Shown: piece after piece, positions 12,517 through 26,671 of the stretch
Position numbering within the stretch: the stretch's first letter is position 1
How the letters are laid out: each line of letters opens with the position of its first letter
DNA from: Prosopocoilus inquinatus
Lineage: Eukaryota > Arthropoda > Insecta > Coleoptera > Lucanidae
Length of the DNA stretch: 64,000 nt
Direction: 5' to 3'
Assembly (NCBI GenBank): GCA_036172665.1
Contig: JAYKNF010000014.1
Span: 1,911,001 to 1,975,000, forward strand
Notes under the pieces: model-generated
What the model saw: the letters and a program-made list of their open reading frames with translations, nothing else
Databases searched by the model: none
What the model was told of the DNA's origin: nothing
Program-made: the position numbers and the translations under genes

Positions 12517-14006
12517 CTGTGATGTATCTAATCGATCCTTACTTAGCTACTATGTTATTTGACGTTTCGATGGACTCCAGTAACTCTAATGTGAGATACG
12601 AAATTTTCGGACGCAGCAGAAGCTGGAAATAGTTTTAAACGAAACAACACGCATTAGCGTTGTTCCTGTGATGTATCTAATCGATCCTTACTCATCTATC
12701 ATGTTATTTAGCGTTTCGATGAACTCCAGTAACTTAGATGTGAGATACGAAGTTCTCGGACCCAGCTGAAGCTAGAAATAGTTTTAAACGAAACAACACG
12801 CATTAGCGTTGTTCCTGTGCTGTATCTAATCGATCCTTACTTATCTATCATGTTATTTGACATTTCGATGGACTCCAGTAACTCTGATGTGAGATACGAC
12901 GTTTTCGGACGCAGCAGCAGCTGGAAATAGTTTTAAACGAAACAACACATATTAGCGTTGTTCCTGTAATGTATCTAAACGATCCTTACTTATCTAACAT
13001 GTTATTTGACGTTTGGATGGACTCCAGTAAGTCTGATGTGAGATACAAAGTTTTTGGGCGCAGCAGGAGCTGGAAATAGTTCTAAACGAAACAACACGTA
13101 TTAGCGTTGTTCCTGTGCTGTATCTAATCGATACTTACTTATCTATCATGTTATTTGACGTTTCGATGGACTCCAGTAACTCTGATGTGAGATACAAAGA
13201 TTTCGGACGCAGCAGAAGCTGGAAATAGTTTTGAACGAAACAACACGTATTAGCGTTGTTCCTGTGATGTATCTAAACGATCCTTACTTATCTAACATGT
13301 TATTTGACGTTTGGATGGACTCCAGTAAGTCTGATGTAAGATACAAAGTTTTTGGACGCAGCAGGAGCTGGAAATAGTTTTAAACGAAACAACACGTATT
13401 AGCGTTGTTCCTGTGCTGTATCTAATCGATACTTACTTATCTATCATGTTATTTGACGTTTCGATGGACTCCAGTAACTCTGATGTGAGATACGAAGCTT
13501 TCGGACGCAGCAGAAGCTGGAAATAGTTTTAAACGAAACAACACGCATTAGCGATGTTCCTGTGATGTATCTAATCGATAATAACTCATCCATCATGTTA
13601 TTTTACGTTTGGATGGACTCCAGTAACTTTGATGTGAGATACAAAGTATTTGGAGGCAGCAGAAGCTGGAAATAGTTTTGAACGAAACAACACGTATTAG
13701 CGTTGTTCCTGTGATGTATCTAATGGATCCTTACTTTTCTATCATGTTATTTGAAGTTTCGATGGACTCCAGTAACTCTGATGTGAGATACGACGTTTTC
13801 GGACGCAGCAGGAGCTGGAAATAGTTTTAAACGAAACAGCACGCATTAGCGATATTCCTGTGATGTATCTAAACGATCCTTACTCATCTATCATGTTGTT
13901 TGACGTTTGGACGGACTCCAGTAACTCTGATGTGAGATACAAAGTTCTCGGACGCAGCAGAAGCTGGAAATAGTTTTGAACGAAACAACACGCATTAGCG
14001 TTGTTC
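12517..14006 (+). repeat. HOR-beta, 10-mer form with fused P monomer
   Basis: Ten monomers M N O P Q R S T U V. M has TAGCTACTATG and CTCTAATG; N has GATGAACTCC and GACCCAGCTG; O has GACATTTCG and GCAGCAGCAG; Q has CAAAGATTTCGG; R has AAGTCTGATGTAAG; S has GAAGCTTTCGG; T has GATAATAACTC and TTTGGAGG; U has AATGGATCC and TTTTCTATC; V has TTGTTTGACG. The single P monomer (12,964) begins like P' (TAATGTATC) and continues like P'' (TAAACGATCC, AAGTCTG, GGGCGCAGC). It is thus a fusion of two adjacent types with loss of one monomer. The intact form is the 11-mer at 26,672-28,310. Confidence 0.92.
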
Positions 14007-14900
14007 CTGTGATGTATCTAATCGATCCTTACTTAGCTACTATGTTATTTGACGTTTCGATGGACTCCAGTAACTCTAATGTGAGATACGAAATTTTCGG
14101 ACGCAGCAGAAGCTGGAAATAGTTTTAAACGAAACAACACGCATTAGCGTTGTTCCTGTGATGTATCTAATCGATCCTTACTCATCTATCATGTTATTTG
14201 GCGTTTCGATGAACTCCAGTAACTTAGATGTGAGATACGAAGTTCTCGGACCCAGCTGAAGCTAGAAATAGTTTTAAACGAAACAACACGCATTAGCGTT
14301 GTTCCTGTGCTGTATCTAATCGATCCTTACTTATCTATCATGTTATTTGACATTTCGATGGACTCCAGTAACTCTGATGTGAGATACGACGTTTTCGGAC
14401 GCAGCAGCAGCTGGAAATAGTTTTAAACGAAACAACACATATTAGCGTTGTTCCTGTAATGTATCTAATCTATCCTTACTCATCTATCATGTTATTTGAC
14501 GTTTGGACAGACTCCAGTAACTGTGATGTGAGATACAAAGTTATCGGACGCAGCAGAAGCTGGAAATAGTTTTGAACGAAACAACACGTATTAGCGTTGT
14601 TCCTGTGATGTATCTAAACGATCCTTACTTATCTAACATGTTATTTGACGTTTGGATGGACTCCAGTAAGTCTGATGTGAGATACAAAGTTTTTGGGCGC
14701 AGCAGGAGCTGGAAATAGTTCTAAACGAAACAACACGTATTAGCGTTGTTCCTGTGCTGTATCTAATCAATCCTTACTTATCTATCATGTTATTTGACGT
14801 TTCGATGGACTCCAGTAACTCTGATGTGAGATACGACGTTTTCGGACGCAGCAGAAGCTGGAAATAGTTTTAAACGAAACAACACGTATTAGCGTTGTTC
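14007..14900 (+). repeat. HOR-beta partial (M N O P' P'') joined to alpha K
   Basis: M, N, O, P' (TAATGTATCTAATCTATCC, GGACAGACTCC, ACTGTGATG) and P'' (GGGCGCAGC, TTCTAAACG) are followed by alpha type K (TCTAATCAATCC) instead of beta type Q. The crossover lies between the P''-specific TTCTAAACG (about 14,720) and the K-specific base near 14,768. In the duplicate at 26,672 onward, Q follows normally at 27,417. This is the join of the 8,493-bp tandem duplication. Confidence 0.9.
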
Positions 14901-16837
14901 CTGTGATGTATATAATCGATCCATACTCATCTATCATGTTATTTGGCGTTTCGATGGACTCCAGTAACTTAGATGTGAGATACGAAGTTCTCGGACGCAG
15001 CTGAAGCTAGAAATAGTTTTAAATGAAACAACACGCATTAGCGTTTTTCCTGTGATGTATCTAATCGATCCTTACTTATCTATCATGTTATTTGACGTTT
15101 GGAAGGACTCCAGTAACCCTGACGTGAGATACGAAGTTCTCGGACGCAGCAGAAGCTGGAAATAGTTTTAAACGAAACAACACGCATTAGCGTTGTACCT
15201 GTGATGTATCTAATCGATCCTTACTCATCTATCATGTTATTTGGCGTTTCGATGGACTCCAGTAACTTAGATGTGAGATACGAAGTTCTCGGACGCAGCT
15301 GAAGCTAGAAATAGTTTTAAACGAAACAACACGCATTAGCGTTGTTCCTGTGATGTATCTAATCGATCCTTACTTATCTATCATGTTATTTGACGTTTGG
15401 ATGGACTCCAGTAACCCTGACGTGAGATACGAAGTTCTCGGACGCAGCAGAAGCTGGAAATAGTTTTAAACGAAACAACACGCATTAGCGTTGTTCCTGT
15501 GATGTATCTAATCGATCCTTACTCATCTATCATGTTATTTGACGTTTCGATGGACTCCAGTAACTCTAATGTGAGATACGAAATTTTCGGACGCAACAGA
15601 AGCTGGAAATAGTTCTAAACGATACACCACGTATTAGCGTTGTTCCTGTGATATATCTAATCGATCCTTACTCATCTATCATGTTATTTTACGTTTGGAT
15701 GGACTCCAGTAACTCTGATGTGAGATACAAAGTTTTTGGACGCAGCAGCAGCTGGAAATAGTTTTAAACGAAACAACACGTATTAGCGTTGTTCCTGTGA
15801 TGTATCTAAACGATCCTTACTTATCTAACATGTTATTTGACGTTTGGATGGACTCCAGTAAGTCTGATGTGAGATACAAAGTTTTTGGACGCAGCAGGAG
15901 CTGGAAATAGTTTTAAACGAAACAACACGCATTAGCGTTGTTCCTGTGCTGTATCTAATCGATACTTACTTATCTATCATGTTATTTGACGTTTCGATGG
16001 ACTCCAGTAACTCTGATGTGAGATACGAAGTTTTCGGACGCAGCAGGAGCTGGAAATAGTTGTAAACGAAACAACACGTTTTAGCGTTGTTCCTGTGCTG
16101 TATCTAATCGATCCTTACTTATCTATCATGTTATTTGACGTTTCGATGGGCTCCAGTAACTCTGATGTGAGATACGACGTTTTCGGACGCAGCAGAAGCT
16201 GGAAATAGTTTTAAACGAAACAACACGCATTAGCGTTGTTCCTGTGATGTATCTAATCGATCCTTACTCATCTATCATGTTATTTGGCGTTTCGATGGAC
16301 TCCAGTAACTTAGATGTGATATACGAAGTTCTCGGACGCAGCTGAAGCTAGAAATAGTTTTAAACGAAACAACACGCATTAGCGTTGTTCCTGTGATGTA
16401 TCTAATCGATCCTTACTTATCTATCATGTTATTTGACATTTGGACGGACTCCAGTAACTCTGATGTGAGATACAAAGTTATCGGACGCAGCAGAAGCTGG
16501 AAATAGTTTTGAACGAAACAACACGTATTAGCGTTGTTCCTGTGAAGTATCTAAACGATCCTTACTTATCTAACATGTTATTTAACGTTTGGATGGACTC
16601 CAGTAAGTCTGATGTGAGATACAAAGTTTTTGGACGCAGCAGGAGCTGGAAATAGTTTTAAACGAAACAACACGTATTAGCGTTGTTCCTGTGCTGTATC
16701 TAATCAATCCTTACTTATCTATCATGTTATTTGACGTTTCGATGGACTCCAGTAACTCTGATGTGAGATACGACGTTTTCGGACGCAGCAGAAGCTGGAA
16801 ATAGTTTTAAACGAAACAACATGTATTAGCGTTGTTC
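14901..16837 (+). repeat. HOR-alpha 13-mer with GTACC marker, second occurrence
   Basis: A' to K, 1,937 bp. It carries GTACC near 15,195 and ACATGTATTAGC near 16,819, exactly 8,493 bp from the same variants in the 6,408 unit. Confidence 0.95.
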
Positions 16838-18476
16838 CTGTGATGTATATAATCGATCCATACTCATCTATCATGTTATTTGGCGTTTCGATGGACTCCA
16901 GTAACTTAGATGTGAGATACGAAGTTCTCGGACGCAGCTGAAGCTAGAAATAGTTTTAAACGAAACAACACGCATTAGCGTTGTTCCTGTGATGTATCTA
17001 ATCGATCCTTACTTATCTATCATGTTATTTGACGTTTGGATGGACTCCAGTAACCCTGACGTGAGATACGAAGTTCTCGGACGCAGCAGAAGCTGGAAAT
17101 AGTTTTAAACGAAACAACACGCATTAGCGTTGTTCCTGTGATGTATCTAATCGATCCTTACTCATCTATCATGTTATTTGGCGTTTCGATGGACTCCAGT
17201 AACTTAGATGTGAGATACGAAGTTCTCGGACGCAGCTGAAGCTAGAAATAGTTTTAAACGAAACAACACGCATTAGCGTTGTTCCTGTGATGTATCTAAT
17301 CGATCCTTACTTATCTATCATGTTATTTGACGTTTGGATGGACTCCAGTAACCCTGACGTGAGATACGAAGTTCTCGGACGCAGCAGAAGCTGGAAATAG
17401 CTTTAAACGAAACAACACGCATTAGCGTTGTTCCTGTGATGTATCTAATCGATCCTTACTCATCTATCATGTTATTTGACGTTTCGATGGACTCCAGTAA
17501 CTCTAATGTGAGATACGAAATTTTCGGACGCAACAGAAGCTGGAAATAGTTCTAAACGAAACACCACGTATTAGCGTTGTTCCTGTGATATATCTAATCG
17601 ATCCTTACTCATCTATCATGTTATTTTACGTTTGGATGGACTCCAGTAACTCTGATGTGAGATACAAAGTTTTTGGACGCAGCAGCAGCTGGAAATAGTT
17701 TTAAACGAAACAACACGTATTAGCGTTGTTCCTGTGATGTATCTAAACGATCCTTACTTATCTAACATGTTATTTGACGTTTGGATGGACTCCAGTAAGT
17801 CTGATGTGAGATACAAAGTTTTTGGACGCAGCAGGAGCTGGAAATAGTTTTAAACGAAACAACACGTTTTAGCGTTGTTCCTGTGCTGTATCTAATCGAT
17901 CCTTACTTATCTATCATGTTATTTGACGTTTCGATGGGCTCCAGTAACTCTGATGTGAGATACGACGTTTTCGGACGCAGCAGAAGCTGGAAATAGTTTT
18001 AAACGAAACAACACGCATTAGCGTTGTTCCTGTGATGTATCTAATCGATCCTTACTTATCTATCATGTTATTTGACATTTGGACGGACTCCAGTAACTCT
18101 GATGTGAGATACAAAGTTATCGGACGCAGCAGAAGCTGGAAATAGTTTTGAACGAAACAACACGTATTAGCGTTGTTCCTGTGAAGTATCTAAACGATCC
18201 TTACTTATCTAACATGTTATTTAACGTTTGGATGGACTCCAGTAAGTCTGATGTGAGATACAAAGTTTTTGGACGCAGCAGGAGCTGGAAATAGTTTTAA
18301 ACGAAACAACACGTATTAGCGTTGTTCCTGTGCTGTATCTAATCAATCCTTACTTATCTATCATGTTATTTGACGTTTCGATGGACTCCAGTAACTCTGA
18401 TGTGAGATACGACGTTTTCGGACGCAGCAGAAGCTGGAAATAGTTTTAAACGAAACAACACGTATTAGCGTTGTTC
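16838..18476 (+). repeat. HOR-alpha 11-mer, copy 4
   Basis: A-K, 1,639 bp. It carries a private AATAGCTTTAAACG at the end of D (C at 17,401), which recurs at 21,573, exactly 4,172 bp (28 x 149) away, but is not in the 8,345 copy. The 4,172-bp duplication is therefore younger than the 8,493-bp one. Confidence 0.95.
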
Positions 18477-19072
18477 CTGTGATGTATATAATCGATCCAT
18501 ACTCATCTATCATGTTATTTGACATTTCGATGGACTCCAGTAACTCTGATGTGAGATACGACGTTTTCGGACGCAGCAGCAGCTGGAAATAGTTTTAAAC
18601 GAAACAACACATATTAGCGTTGTTCCTGTAATGTATCTAATCTATCCTTACTCATCTATCATGTTATTTGACGTTTGGACAGACTCCAGTAACTGTGATG
18701 TGAGATACAAAGTTATCGGACGCAGCAGAAGCTGGAAATAGTTTTGAACGAAACAACACGTATTAGCGTTGTTCCTGTGATGTATCTAAACGATCCTTAC
18801 TTATCTAACATGTTATTTGACGTTTGGATGGACTCCAGTAAGTCTGATGTGAGATACAAAGTTTTTGGGCGCAGCAGGAGCTGGAAATAGTTCTAAACGA
18901 AACAACACGTATTAGCGTTGTTCCTGTGCTGTATCTAATCAATCCTTACTTATCTATCATGTTATTTGACGTTTCGATGGACTCCAGTAACTCTGATGTG
19001 AGATACGACGTTTTCGGACGCAGCAGAAGCTGGAAATAGTTTTAAACGAAACAACACGTATTAGCGTTGTTC
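18477..19072 (+). repeat. 4-mer with A/O hybrid monomer (A/O, P', P'', K)
   Basis: The first monomer starts as alpha A (TATAATCGATCCATACTC, last A-specific base C at 18,504) and continues as beta O (GACATTTCG, first O-specific base A at 18,522). The crossover thus fell in the 17 shared bases between them. It is followed by P', P'' and K, as at 14,454-14,900. This monomer is the joint of a 4,172-bp tandem duplication covering O-P'-P''-K plus a 13-mer and an 11-mer. Confidence 0.93.
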
Positions 19073-21009
19073 CTGTGATGTATATAATCGATCCATACTC
19101 ATCTATCATGTTATTTGGCGTTTCGATGGACTCCAGTAACTTAGATGTGAGATACGAAGTTCTCGGACGCAGCTGAAGCTAGAAATAGTTTTAAATGAAA
19201 CAACACGCATTAGCGTTTTTCCTGTGATGTATCTAATCGATCCTTACTTATCTATCATGTTATTTGACGTTTGGAAGGACTCCAGTAACCCTGACGTGAG
19301 ATACGAAGTTCTCGGACGCAGCAGAAGCTGGAAATAGTTTTAAACGAAACAACACGCATTAGCGTTGTACCTGTGATGTATCTAATCGATCCTTACTCAT
19401 CTATCATGTTATTTGGCGTTTCGATGGACTCCAGTAACTTAGATGTGAGATACGAAGTTCTCGGACGCAGCTGAAGCTAGAAATAGTTTTAAACGAAACA
19501 ACACGCATTAGCGTTGTTCCTGTGATGTATCTAATCGATCCTTACTTATCTATCATGTTATTTGACGTTTGGATGGACTCCAGTAACCCTGACGTGAGAT
19601 ACGAAGTTCTCGGACGCAGCAGAAGCTGGAAATAGTTTTAAACGAAACAACACGCATTAGCGTTGTTCCTGTGATGTATCTAATCGATCCTTACTCATCT
19701 ATCATGTTATTTGACGTTTCGATGGACTCCAGTAACTCTAATGTGAGATACGAAATTTTCGGACGCAACAGAAGCTGGAAATAGTTCTAAACGATACACC
19801 ACGTATTAGCGTTGTTCCTGTGATATATCTAATCGATCCTTACTCATCTATCATGTTATTTTACGTTTGGATGGACTCCAGTAACTCTGATGTGAGATAC
19901 AAAGTTTTTGGACGCAGCAGCAGCTGGAAATAGTTTTAAACGAAACAACACGTATTAGCGTTGTTCCTGTGATGTATCTAAACGATCCTTACTTATCTAA
20001 CATGTTATTTGACGTTTGGATGGACTCCAGTAAGTCTGATGTGAGATACAAAGTTTTTGGACGCAGCAGGAGCTGGAAATAGTTTTAAACGAAACAACAC
20101 GCATTAGCGTTGTTCCTGTGCTGTATCTAATCGATACTTACTTATCTATCATGTTATTTGACGTTTCGATGGACTCCAGTAACTCTGATGTGAGATACGA
20201 AGTTTTCGGACGCAGCAGGAGCTGGAAATAGTTGTAAACGAAACAACACGTTTTAGCGTTGTTCCTGTGCTGTATCTAATCGATCCTTACTTATCTATCA
20301 TGTTATTTGACGTTTCGATGGGCTCCAGTAACTCTGATGTGAGATACGACGTTTTCGGACGCAGCAGAAGCTGGAAATAGTTTTAAACGAAACAACACGC
20401 ATTAGCGTTGTTCCTGTGATGTATCTAATCGATCCTTACTCATCTATCATGTTATTTGGCGTTTCGATGGACTCCAGTAACTTAGATGTGATATACGAAG
20501 TTCTCGGACGCAGCTGAAGCTAGAAATAGTTTTAAACGAAACAACACGCATTAGCGTTGTTCCTGTGATGTATCTAATCGATCCTTACTTATCTATCATG
20601 TTATTTGACATTTGGACGGACTCCAGTAACTCTGATGTGAGATACAAAGTTATCGGACGCAGCAGAAGCTGGAAATAGTTTTGAACGAAACAACACGTAT
20701 TAGCGTTGTTCCTGTGAAGTATCTAAACGATCCTTACTTATCTAACATGTTATTTAACGTTTGGATGGACTCCAGTAAGTCTGATGTGAGATACAAAGTT
20801 TTTGGACGCAGCAGGAGCTGGAAATAGTTTTAAACGAAACAACACGTATTAGCGTTGTTCCTGTGCTGTATCTAATCAATCCTTACTTATCTATCATGTT
20901 ATTTGACGTTTCGATGGACTCCAGTAACTCTGATGTGAGATACGACGTTTTCGGACGCAGCAGAAGCTGGAAATAGTTTTAAACGAAACAACATGTATTA
21001 GCGTTGTTC
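19073..21009 (+). repeat. HOR-alpha 13-mer with GTACC marker, third occurrence
   Basis: A' to K, 1,937 bp, with GTACC near 19,367 and ACATG near 20,991, exactly 12,665 bp from the 6,408 unit. Confidence 0.95.
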
Positions 21010-22648
21010 CTGTGATGTATATAATCGATCCATACTCATCTATCATGTTATTTGGCGTTTCGATGGACTCCAGTAACTTAGATGTGAGATACGAAGTTCT
21101 CGGACGCAGCTGAAGCTAGAAATAGTTTTAAACGAAACAACACGCATTAGCGTTGTTCCTGTGATGTATCTAATCGATCCTTACTTATCTATCATGTTAT
21201 TTGACGTTTGGATGGACTCCAGTAACCCTGACGTGAGATACGAAGTTCTCGGACGCAGCAGAAGCTGGAAATAGTTTTAAACGAAACAACACGCATTAGC
21301 GTTGTTCCTGTGATGTATCTAATCGATCCTTACTCATCTATCATGTTATTTGGCGTTTCGATGGACTCCAGTAACTTAGATGTGAGATACGAAGTTCTCG
21401 GACGCAGCTGAAGCTAGAAATAGTTTTAAACGAAACAACACGCATTAGCGTTGTTCCTGTGATGTATCTAATCGATCCTTACTTATCTATCATGTTATTT
21501 GACGTTTGGATGGACTCCAGTAACCCTGACGTGAGATACGAAGTTCTCGGACGCAGCAGAAGCTGGAAATAGCTTTAAACGAAACAACACGCATTAGCGT
21601 TGTTCCTGTGATGTATCTAATCGATCCTTACTCATCTATCATGTTATTTGACGTTTCGATGGACTCCAGTAACTCTAATGTGAGATACGAAATTTTCGGA
21701 CGCAACAGAAGCTGGAAATAGTTCTAAACGAAACACCACGTATTAGCGTTGTTCCTGTGATATATCTAATCGATCCTTACTCATCTATCATGTTATTTTA
21801 CGTTTGGATGGACTCCAGTAACTCTGATGTGAGATACAAAGTTTTTGGACGCAGCAGCAGCTGGAAATAGTTTTAAACGAAACAACACGTATTAGCGTTG
21901 TTCCTGTGATGTATCTAAACGATCCTTACTTATCTAACATGTTATTTGACGTTTGGATGGACTCCAGTAAGTCTGATGTGAGATACAAAGTTTTTGGACG
22001 CAGCAGGAGCTGGAAATAGTTTTAAACGAAACAACACGTTTTAGCGTTGTTCCTGTGCTGTATCTAATCGATCCTTACTTATCTATCATGTTATTTGACG
22101 TTTCGATGGGCTCCAGTAACTCTGATGTGAGATACGACGTTTTCGGACGCAGCAGAAGCTGGAAATAGTTTTAAACGAAACAACACGCATTAGCGTTGTT
22201 CCTGTGATGTATCTAATCGATCCTTACTTATCTATCATGTTATTTGACATTTGGACGGACTCCAGTAACTCTGATGTGAGATACAAAGTTATCGGACGCA
22301 GCAGAAGCTGGAAATAGTTTTGAACGAAACAACACGTATTAGCGTTGTTCCTGTGAAGTATCTAAACGATCCTTACTTATCTAACATGTTATTTAACGTT
22401 TGGATGGACTCCAGTAAGTCTGATGTGAGATACAAAGTTTTTGGACGCAGCAGGAGCTGGAAATAGTTTTAAACGAAACAACACGTATTAGCGTTGTTCC
22501 TGTGCTGTATCTAATCAATCCTTACTTATCTATCATGTTATTTGACGTTTCGATGGACTCCAGTAACTCTGATGTGAGATACGACGTTTTCGGACGCAGC
22601 AGAAGCTGGAAATAGTTTTAAACGAAACAACACGTATTAGCGTTGTTC
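21010..22648 (+). repeat. HOR-alpha 11-mer, copy 5
   Basis: A-K, 1,639 bp, sharing the private AGCTTTAAACG of D (C at 21,573) with 16,838-18,476. Confidence 0.95.
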
Positions 22649-25181
22649 CTGTGATGTATATAATCGATCCATACTCATCTATCATGTTATTTGGCGTTTC
22701 GATGGACTCCAGTAACTTAGATGTGAGATACGAAGTTCTCGGACGCAGCTGAAGCTAGAAATAGTTTTAAATGAAACAACACGCATTAGCGTTTTTCCTG
22801 TGATGTATCTAATCGATCCTTACTTATCTATCATGTTATTTGACGTTTGGAAGGACTCCAGTAACCCTGACGTGAGATACGAAGTTCTCGGACGCAGCAG
22901 AAGCTGGAAATAGTTTTAAACGAAACAACACGCATTAGCGTTGTTCCTGTGATGTATCTAATCGATCCTTACTCATCTATCATGTTATTTGGCGTTTCGA
23001 TGGACTCCAGTAACTTAGATGTGAGATACGAAGTTCTCGGACGCAGCTGAAGCTAGAAATAGTTTTAAACGAAACAACACGCATTAGCGTTGTTCCTGTG
23101 ATGTATCTAATCGATCCTTACTTATCTATCATGTTATTTGACGTTTGGATGGACTCCAGTAACCCTGACGTGAGATACGAAGTTCTCGGACGCAGCAGAA
23201 GCTGGAAATAGTTTTAAACGAAACAACACGCATTAGCGTTGTTCCTGTGATGTATCTAATCGATCCTTACTCATCTATCATGTTATTTGACGTTTCGATG
23301 GACTCCAGTAACTCTAATGTGAGATACGAAATTTTCGGACGCAACAGAAGCTGGAAATAGTTCTAAACGATACACCACGTATTAGCGTTGTTCCTGTGAT
23401 ATATCTAATCGATCCTTACTCATCTATCATGTTATTTTACGTTTGGATGGACTCCAGTAACTCTGATGTGAGATACAAAGTTTTTGGACGCAGCAGCAGC
23501 TGGAAATAGTTTTAAACGAAACAACACGTATTAGCGTTGTTCCTGTGATGTATCTAAACGATCCTTACTTATCTAACATGTTATTTGACGTTTGGATGGA
23601 CTCCAGTAAGTCTGATGTGAGATACAAAGTTTTTGGACGCAGCAGGAGCTGGAAATAGTTTTAAACGAAACAACACGCATTAGCGTTGTTCCTGTGCTGT
23701 ATCTAATCGATACTTACTTATCTATCATGTTATTTGACGTTTCGATGGACTCCAGTAACTCTGATGTGAGATACGAAGTTTTCGGACGCAGCAGGAGCTG
23801 GAAATAGTTGTAAACGAAACAACACGTTTTAGCGTTGTTCCTGTGCTGTATCTAATCGATCCTTACTTATCTATCATGTTATTTGACGTTTCGATGGGCT
23901 CCAGTAACTCTGATGTGAGATACGACGTTTTCGGACGCAGCAGAAGCTGGAAATAGTTTTAAACGAAACAACACGCATTAGCGTTGTTCCTGTGATGTAT
24001 CTAATCGATCCTTACTCATCTATCATGTTATTTGGCGTTTCGATGGACTCCAGTAACTTAGATGTGATATACGAAGTTCTCGGACGCAGCTGAAGCTAGA
24101 AATAGTTTTAAACGAAACAACACGCATTAGCGTTGTTCCTGTGATGTATCTAATCGATCCTTACTTATCTATCATGTTATTTGACATTTGGACGGACTCC
24201 AGTAACTCTGATGTGAGATACAAAGTTATCGGACGCAGCAGAAGCTGGAAATAGTTTTGAACGAAACAACACGTATTAGCGTTGTTCCTGTGAAGTATCT
24301 AAACGATCCTTACTTATCTAACATGTTATTTAACGTTTGGATGGACTCCAGTAAGTCTGATGTGAGATACAAAGTTTTTGGACGCAGCAGGAGCTGGAAA
24401 TAGTTTTAAACGAAACAACACGTATTAGCGTTGTTCCTGTGCTGTATCTAATCAATCCTTACTTATCTATCATGTTATTTGACGTTTCGATGGACTCCAG
24501 TAACTCTGATGTGAGATACGACGTTTTCGGACGCAGCAGAAGCTGGAAATAGTTTTAAACGAAACAACACGTATTAGCGTTGTTCCTGTGATGTATATAA
24601 TCGATCCATACTCATCTATCATGTTATTTGGCGTTTCGATGGACTCCAGTAACTTAGATGTGAGATACGAAGTTCTCGGACGCAGCTGAAGCTAGAAATA
24701 GTTTTAAATGAAACAACACGCATTAGCGTTTTTCCTGTGATGTATCTAATCGATCCTTACTTATCTATCATGTTATTTGACGTTTGGAAGGACTCCAGTA
24801 ACCCTGACGTGAGATACGAAGTTCTCGGACGCAGCAGAAGCTGGAAATAGTTTTAAACGAAACAACACGCATTAGCGTTGTTCCTGTGATGTATCTAATC
24901 GATCCTTACTCATCTATCATGTTATTTTGCGTTTCGATGGACTCCAGTAACTTAGATGTGAGATACGAAGTTCTCGGACGCAGCTGAAGCTAGAAATAGT
25001 TTTAAACGAAACAACACGCATTAGCGTTGTTCCTGTGATGTATCTAATCGATCCTTACTTATCTATCATGTTATTTGACGTTTGGATGGACTCCAGTAAC
25101 CCTGACGTGAGATACGAAGTTCTCGGACGCAGCAGAAGCTGGAGATAGTTTTGAACGAAACAACACGCATTAGCGTTGTTC
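22649..25181 (+). repeat. HOR-alpha 13-mer plus A' B' C D transition
   Basis: 22,649-24,585 is a standard 13-mer without GTACC, matching 9,984-11,920. 24,586-25,181 repeats the alpha-to-beta transition of 11,921-12,516, including TTTTGCGTTTCG in C and GCTGGAGATAG in D, at the same 12,665-bp offset. Confidence 0.94.
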
Positions 25182-26671
25182 CTGTGATGTATCTAATCGA
25201 TCCTTACTTAGCTACTATGTTATTTGACGTTTCGATGGACTCCAGTAACTCTAATGTGAGATACGAAATTTTCGGACGCAGCAGAAGCTGGAAATAGTTT
25301 TAAACGAAACAACACGCATTAGCGTTGTTCCTGTGATGTATCTAATCGATCCTTACTCATCTATCATGTTATTTAGCGTTTCGATGAACTCCAGTAACTT
25401 AGATGTGAGATACGAAGTTCTCGGACCCAGCTGAAGCTAGAAATAGTTTTAAACGAAACAACACGCATTAGCGTTGTTCCTGTGCTGTATCTAATCGATC
25501 CTTACTTATCTATCATGTTATTTGACATTTCGATGGACTCCAGTAACTCTGATGTGAGATACGACGTTTTCGGACGCAGCAGCAGCTGGAAATAGTTTTA
25601 AACGAAACAACACATATTAGCGTTGTTCCTGTAATGTATCTAAACGATCCTTACTTATCTAACATGTTATTTGACGTTTGGATGGACTCCAGTAAGTCTG
25701 ATGTGAGATACAAAGTTTTTGGGCGCAGCAGGAGCTGGAAATAGTTCTAAACGAAACAACACGTATTAGCGTTGTTCCTGTGCTGTATCTAATCGATACT
25801 TACTTATCTATCATGTTATTTGACGTTTCGATGGACTCCAGTAACTCTGATGTGAGATACAAAGATTTCGGACGCAGCAGAAGCTGGAAATAGTTTTGAA
25901 CGAAACAACACGTATTAGCGTTGTTCCTGTGATGTATCTAAACGATCCTTACTTATCTAACATGTTATTTGACGTTTGGATGGACTCCAGTAAGTCTGAT
26001 GTAAGATACAAAGTTTTTGGACGCAGCAGGAGCTGGAAATAGTTTTAAACGAAACAACACGTATTAGCGTTGTTCCTGTGCTGTATCTAATCGATACTTA
26101 CTTATCTATCATGTTATTTGACGTTTCGATGGACTCCAGTAACTCTGATGTGAGATACGAAGCTTTCGGACGCAGCAGAAGCTGGAAATAGTTTTAAACG
26201 AAACAACACGCATTAGCGATGTTCCTGTGATGTATCTAATCGATAATAACTCATCCATCATGTTATTTTACGTTTGGATGGACTCCAGTAACTTTGATGT
26301 GAGATACAAAGTATTTGGAGGCAGCAGAAGCTGGAAATAGTTTTGAACGAAACAACACGTATTAGCGTTGTTCCTGTGATGTATCTAATGGATCCTTACT
26401 TTTCTATCATGTTATTTGAAGTTTCGATGGACTCCAGTAACTCTGATGTGAGATACGACGTTTTCGGACGCAGCAGGAGCTGGAAATAGTTTTAAACGAA
26501 ACAGCACGCATTAGCGATATTCCTGTGATGTATCTAAACGATCCTTACTCATCTATCATGTTGTTTGACGTTTGGACGGACTCCAGTAACTCTGATGTGA
26601 GATACAAAGTTCTCGGACGCAGCAGAAGCTGGAAATAGTTTTGAACGAAACAACACGCATTAGCGTTGTTC
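25182..26671 (+). repeat. HOR-beta 10-mer, second copy
   Basis: M N O P(fused) Q R S T U V, 1,490 bp, the 12,665-bp duplicate of 12,517-14,006 with the same P'/P'' fusion. Confidence 0.93.
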
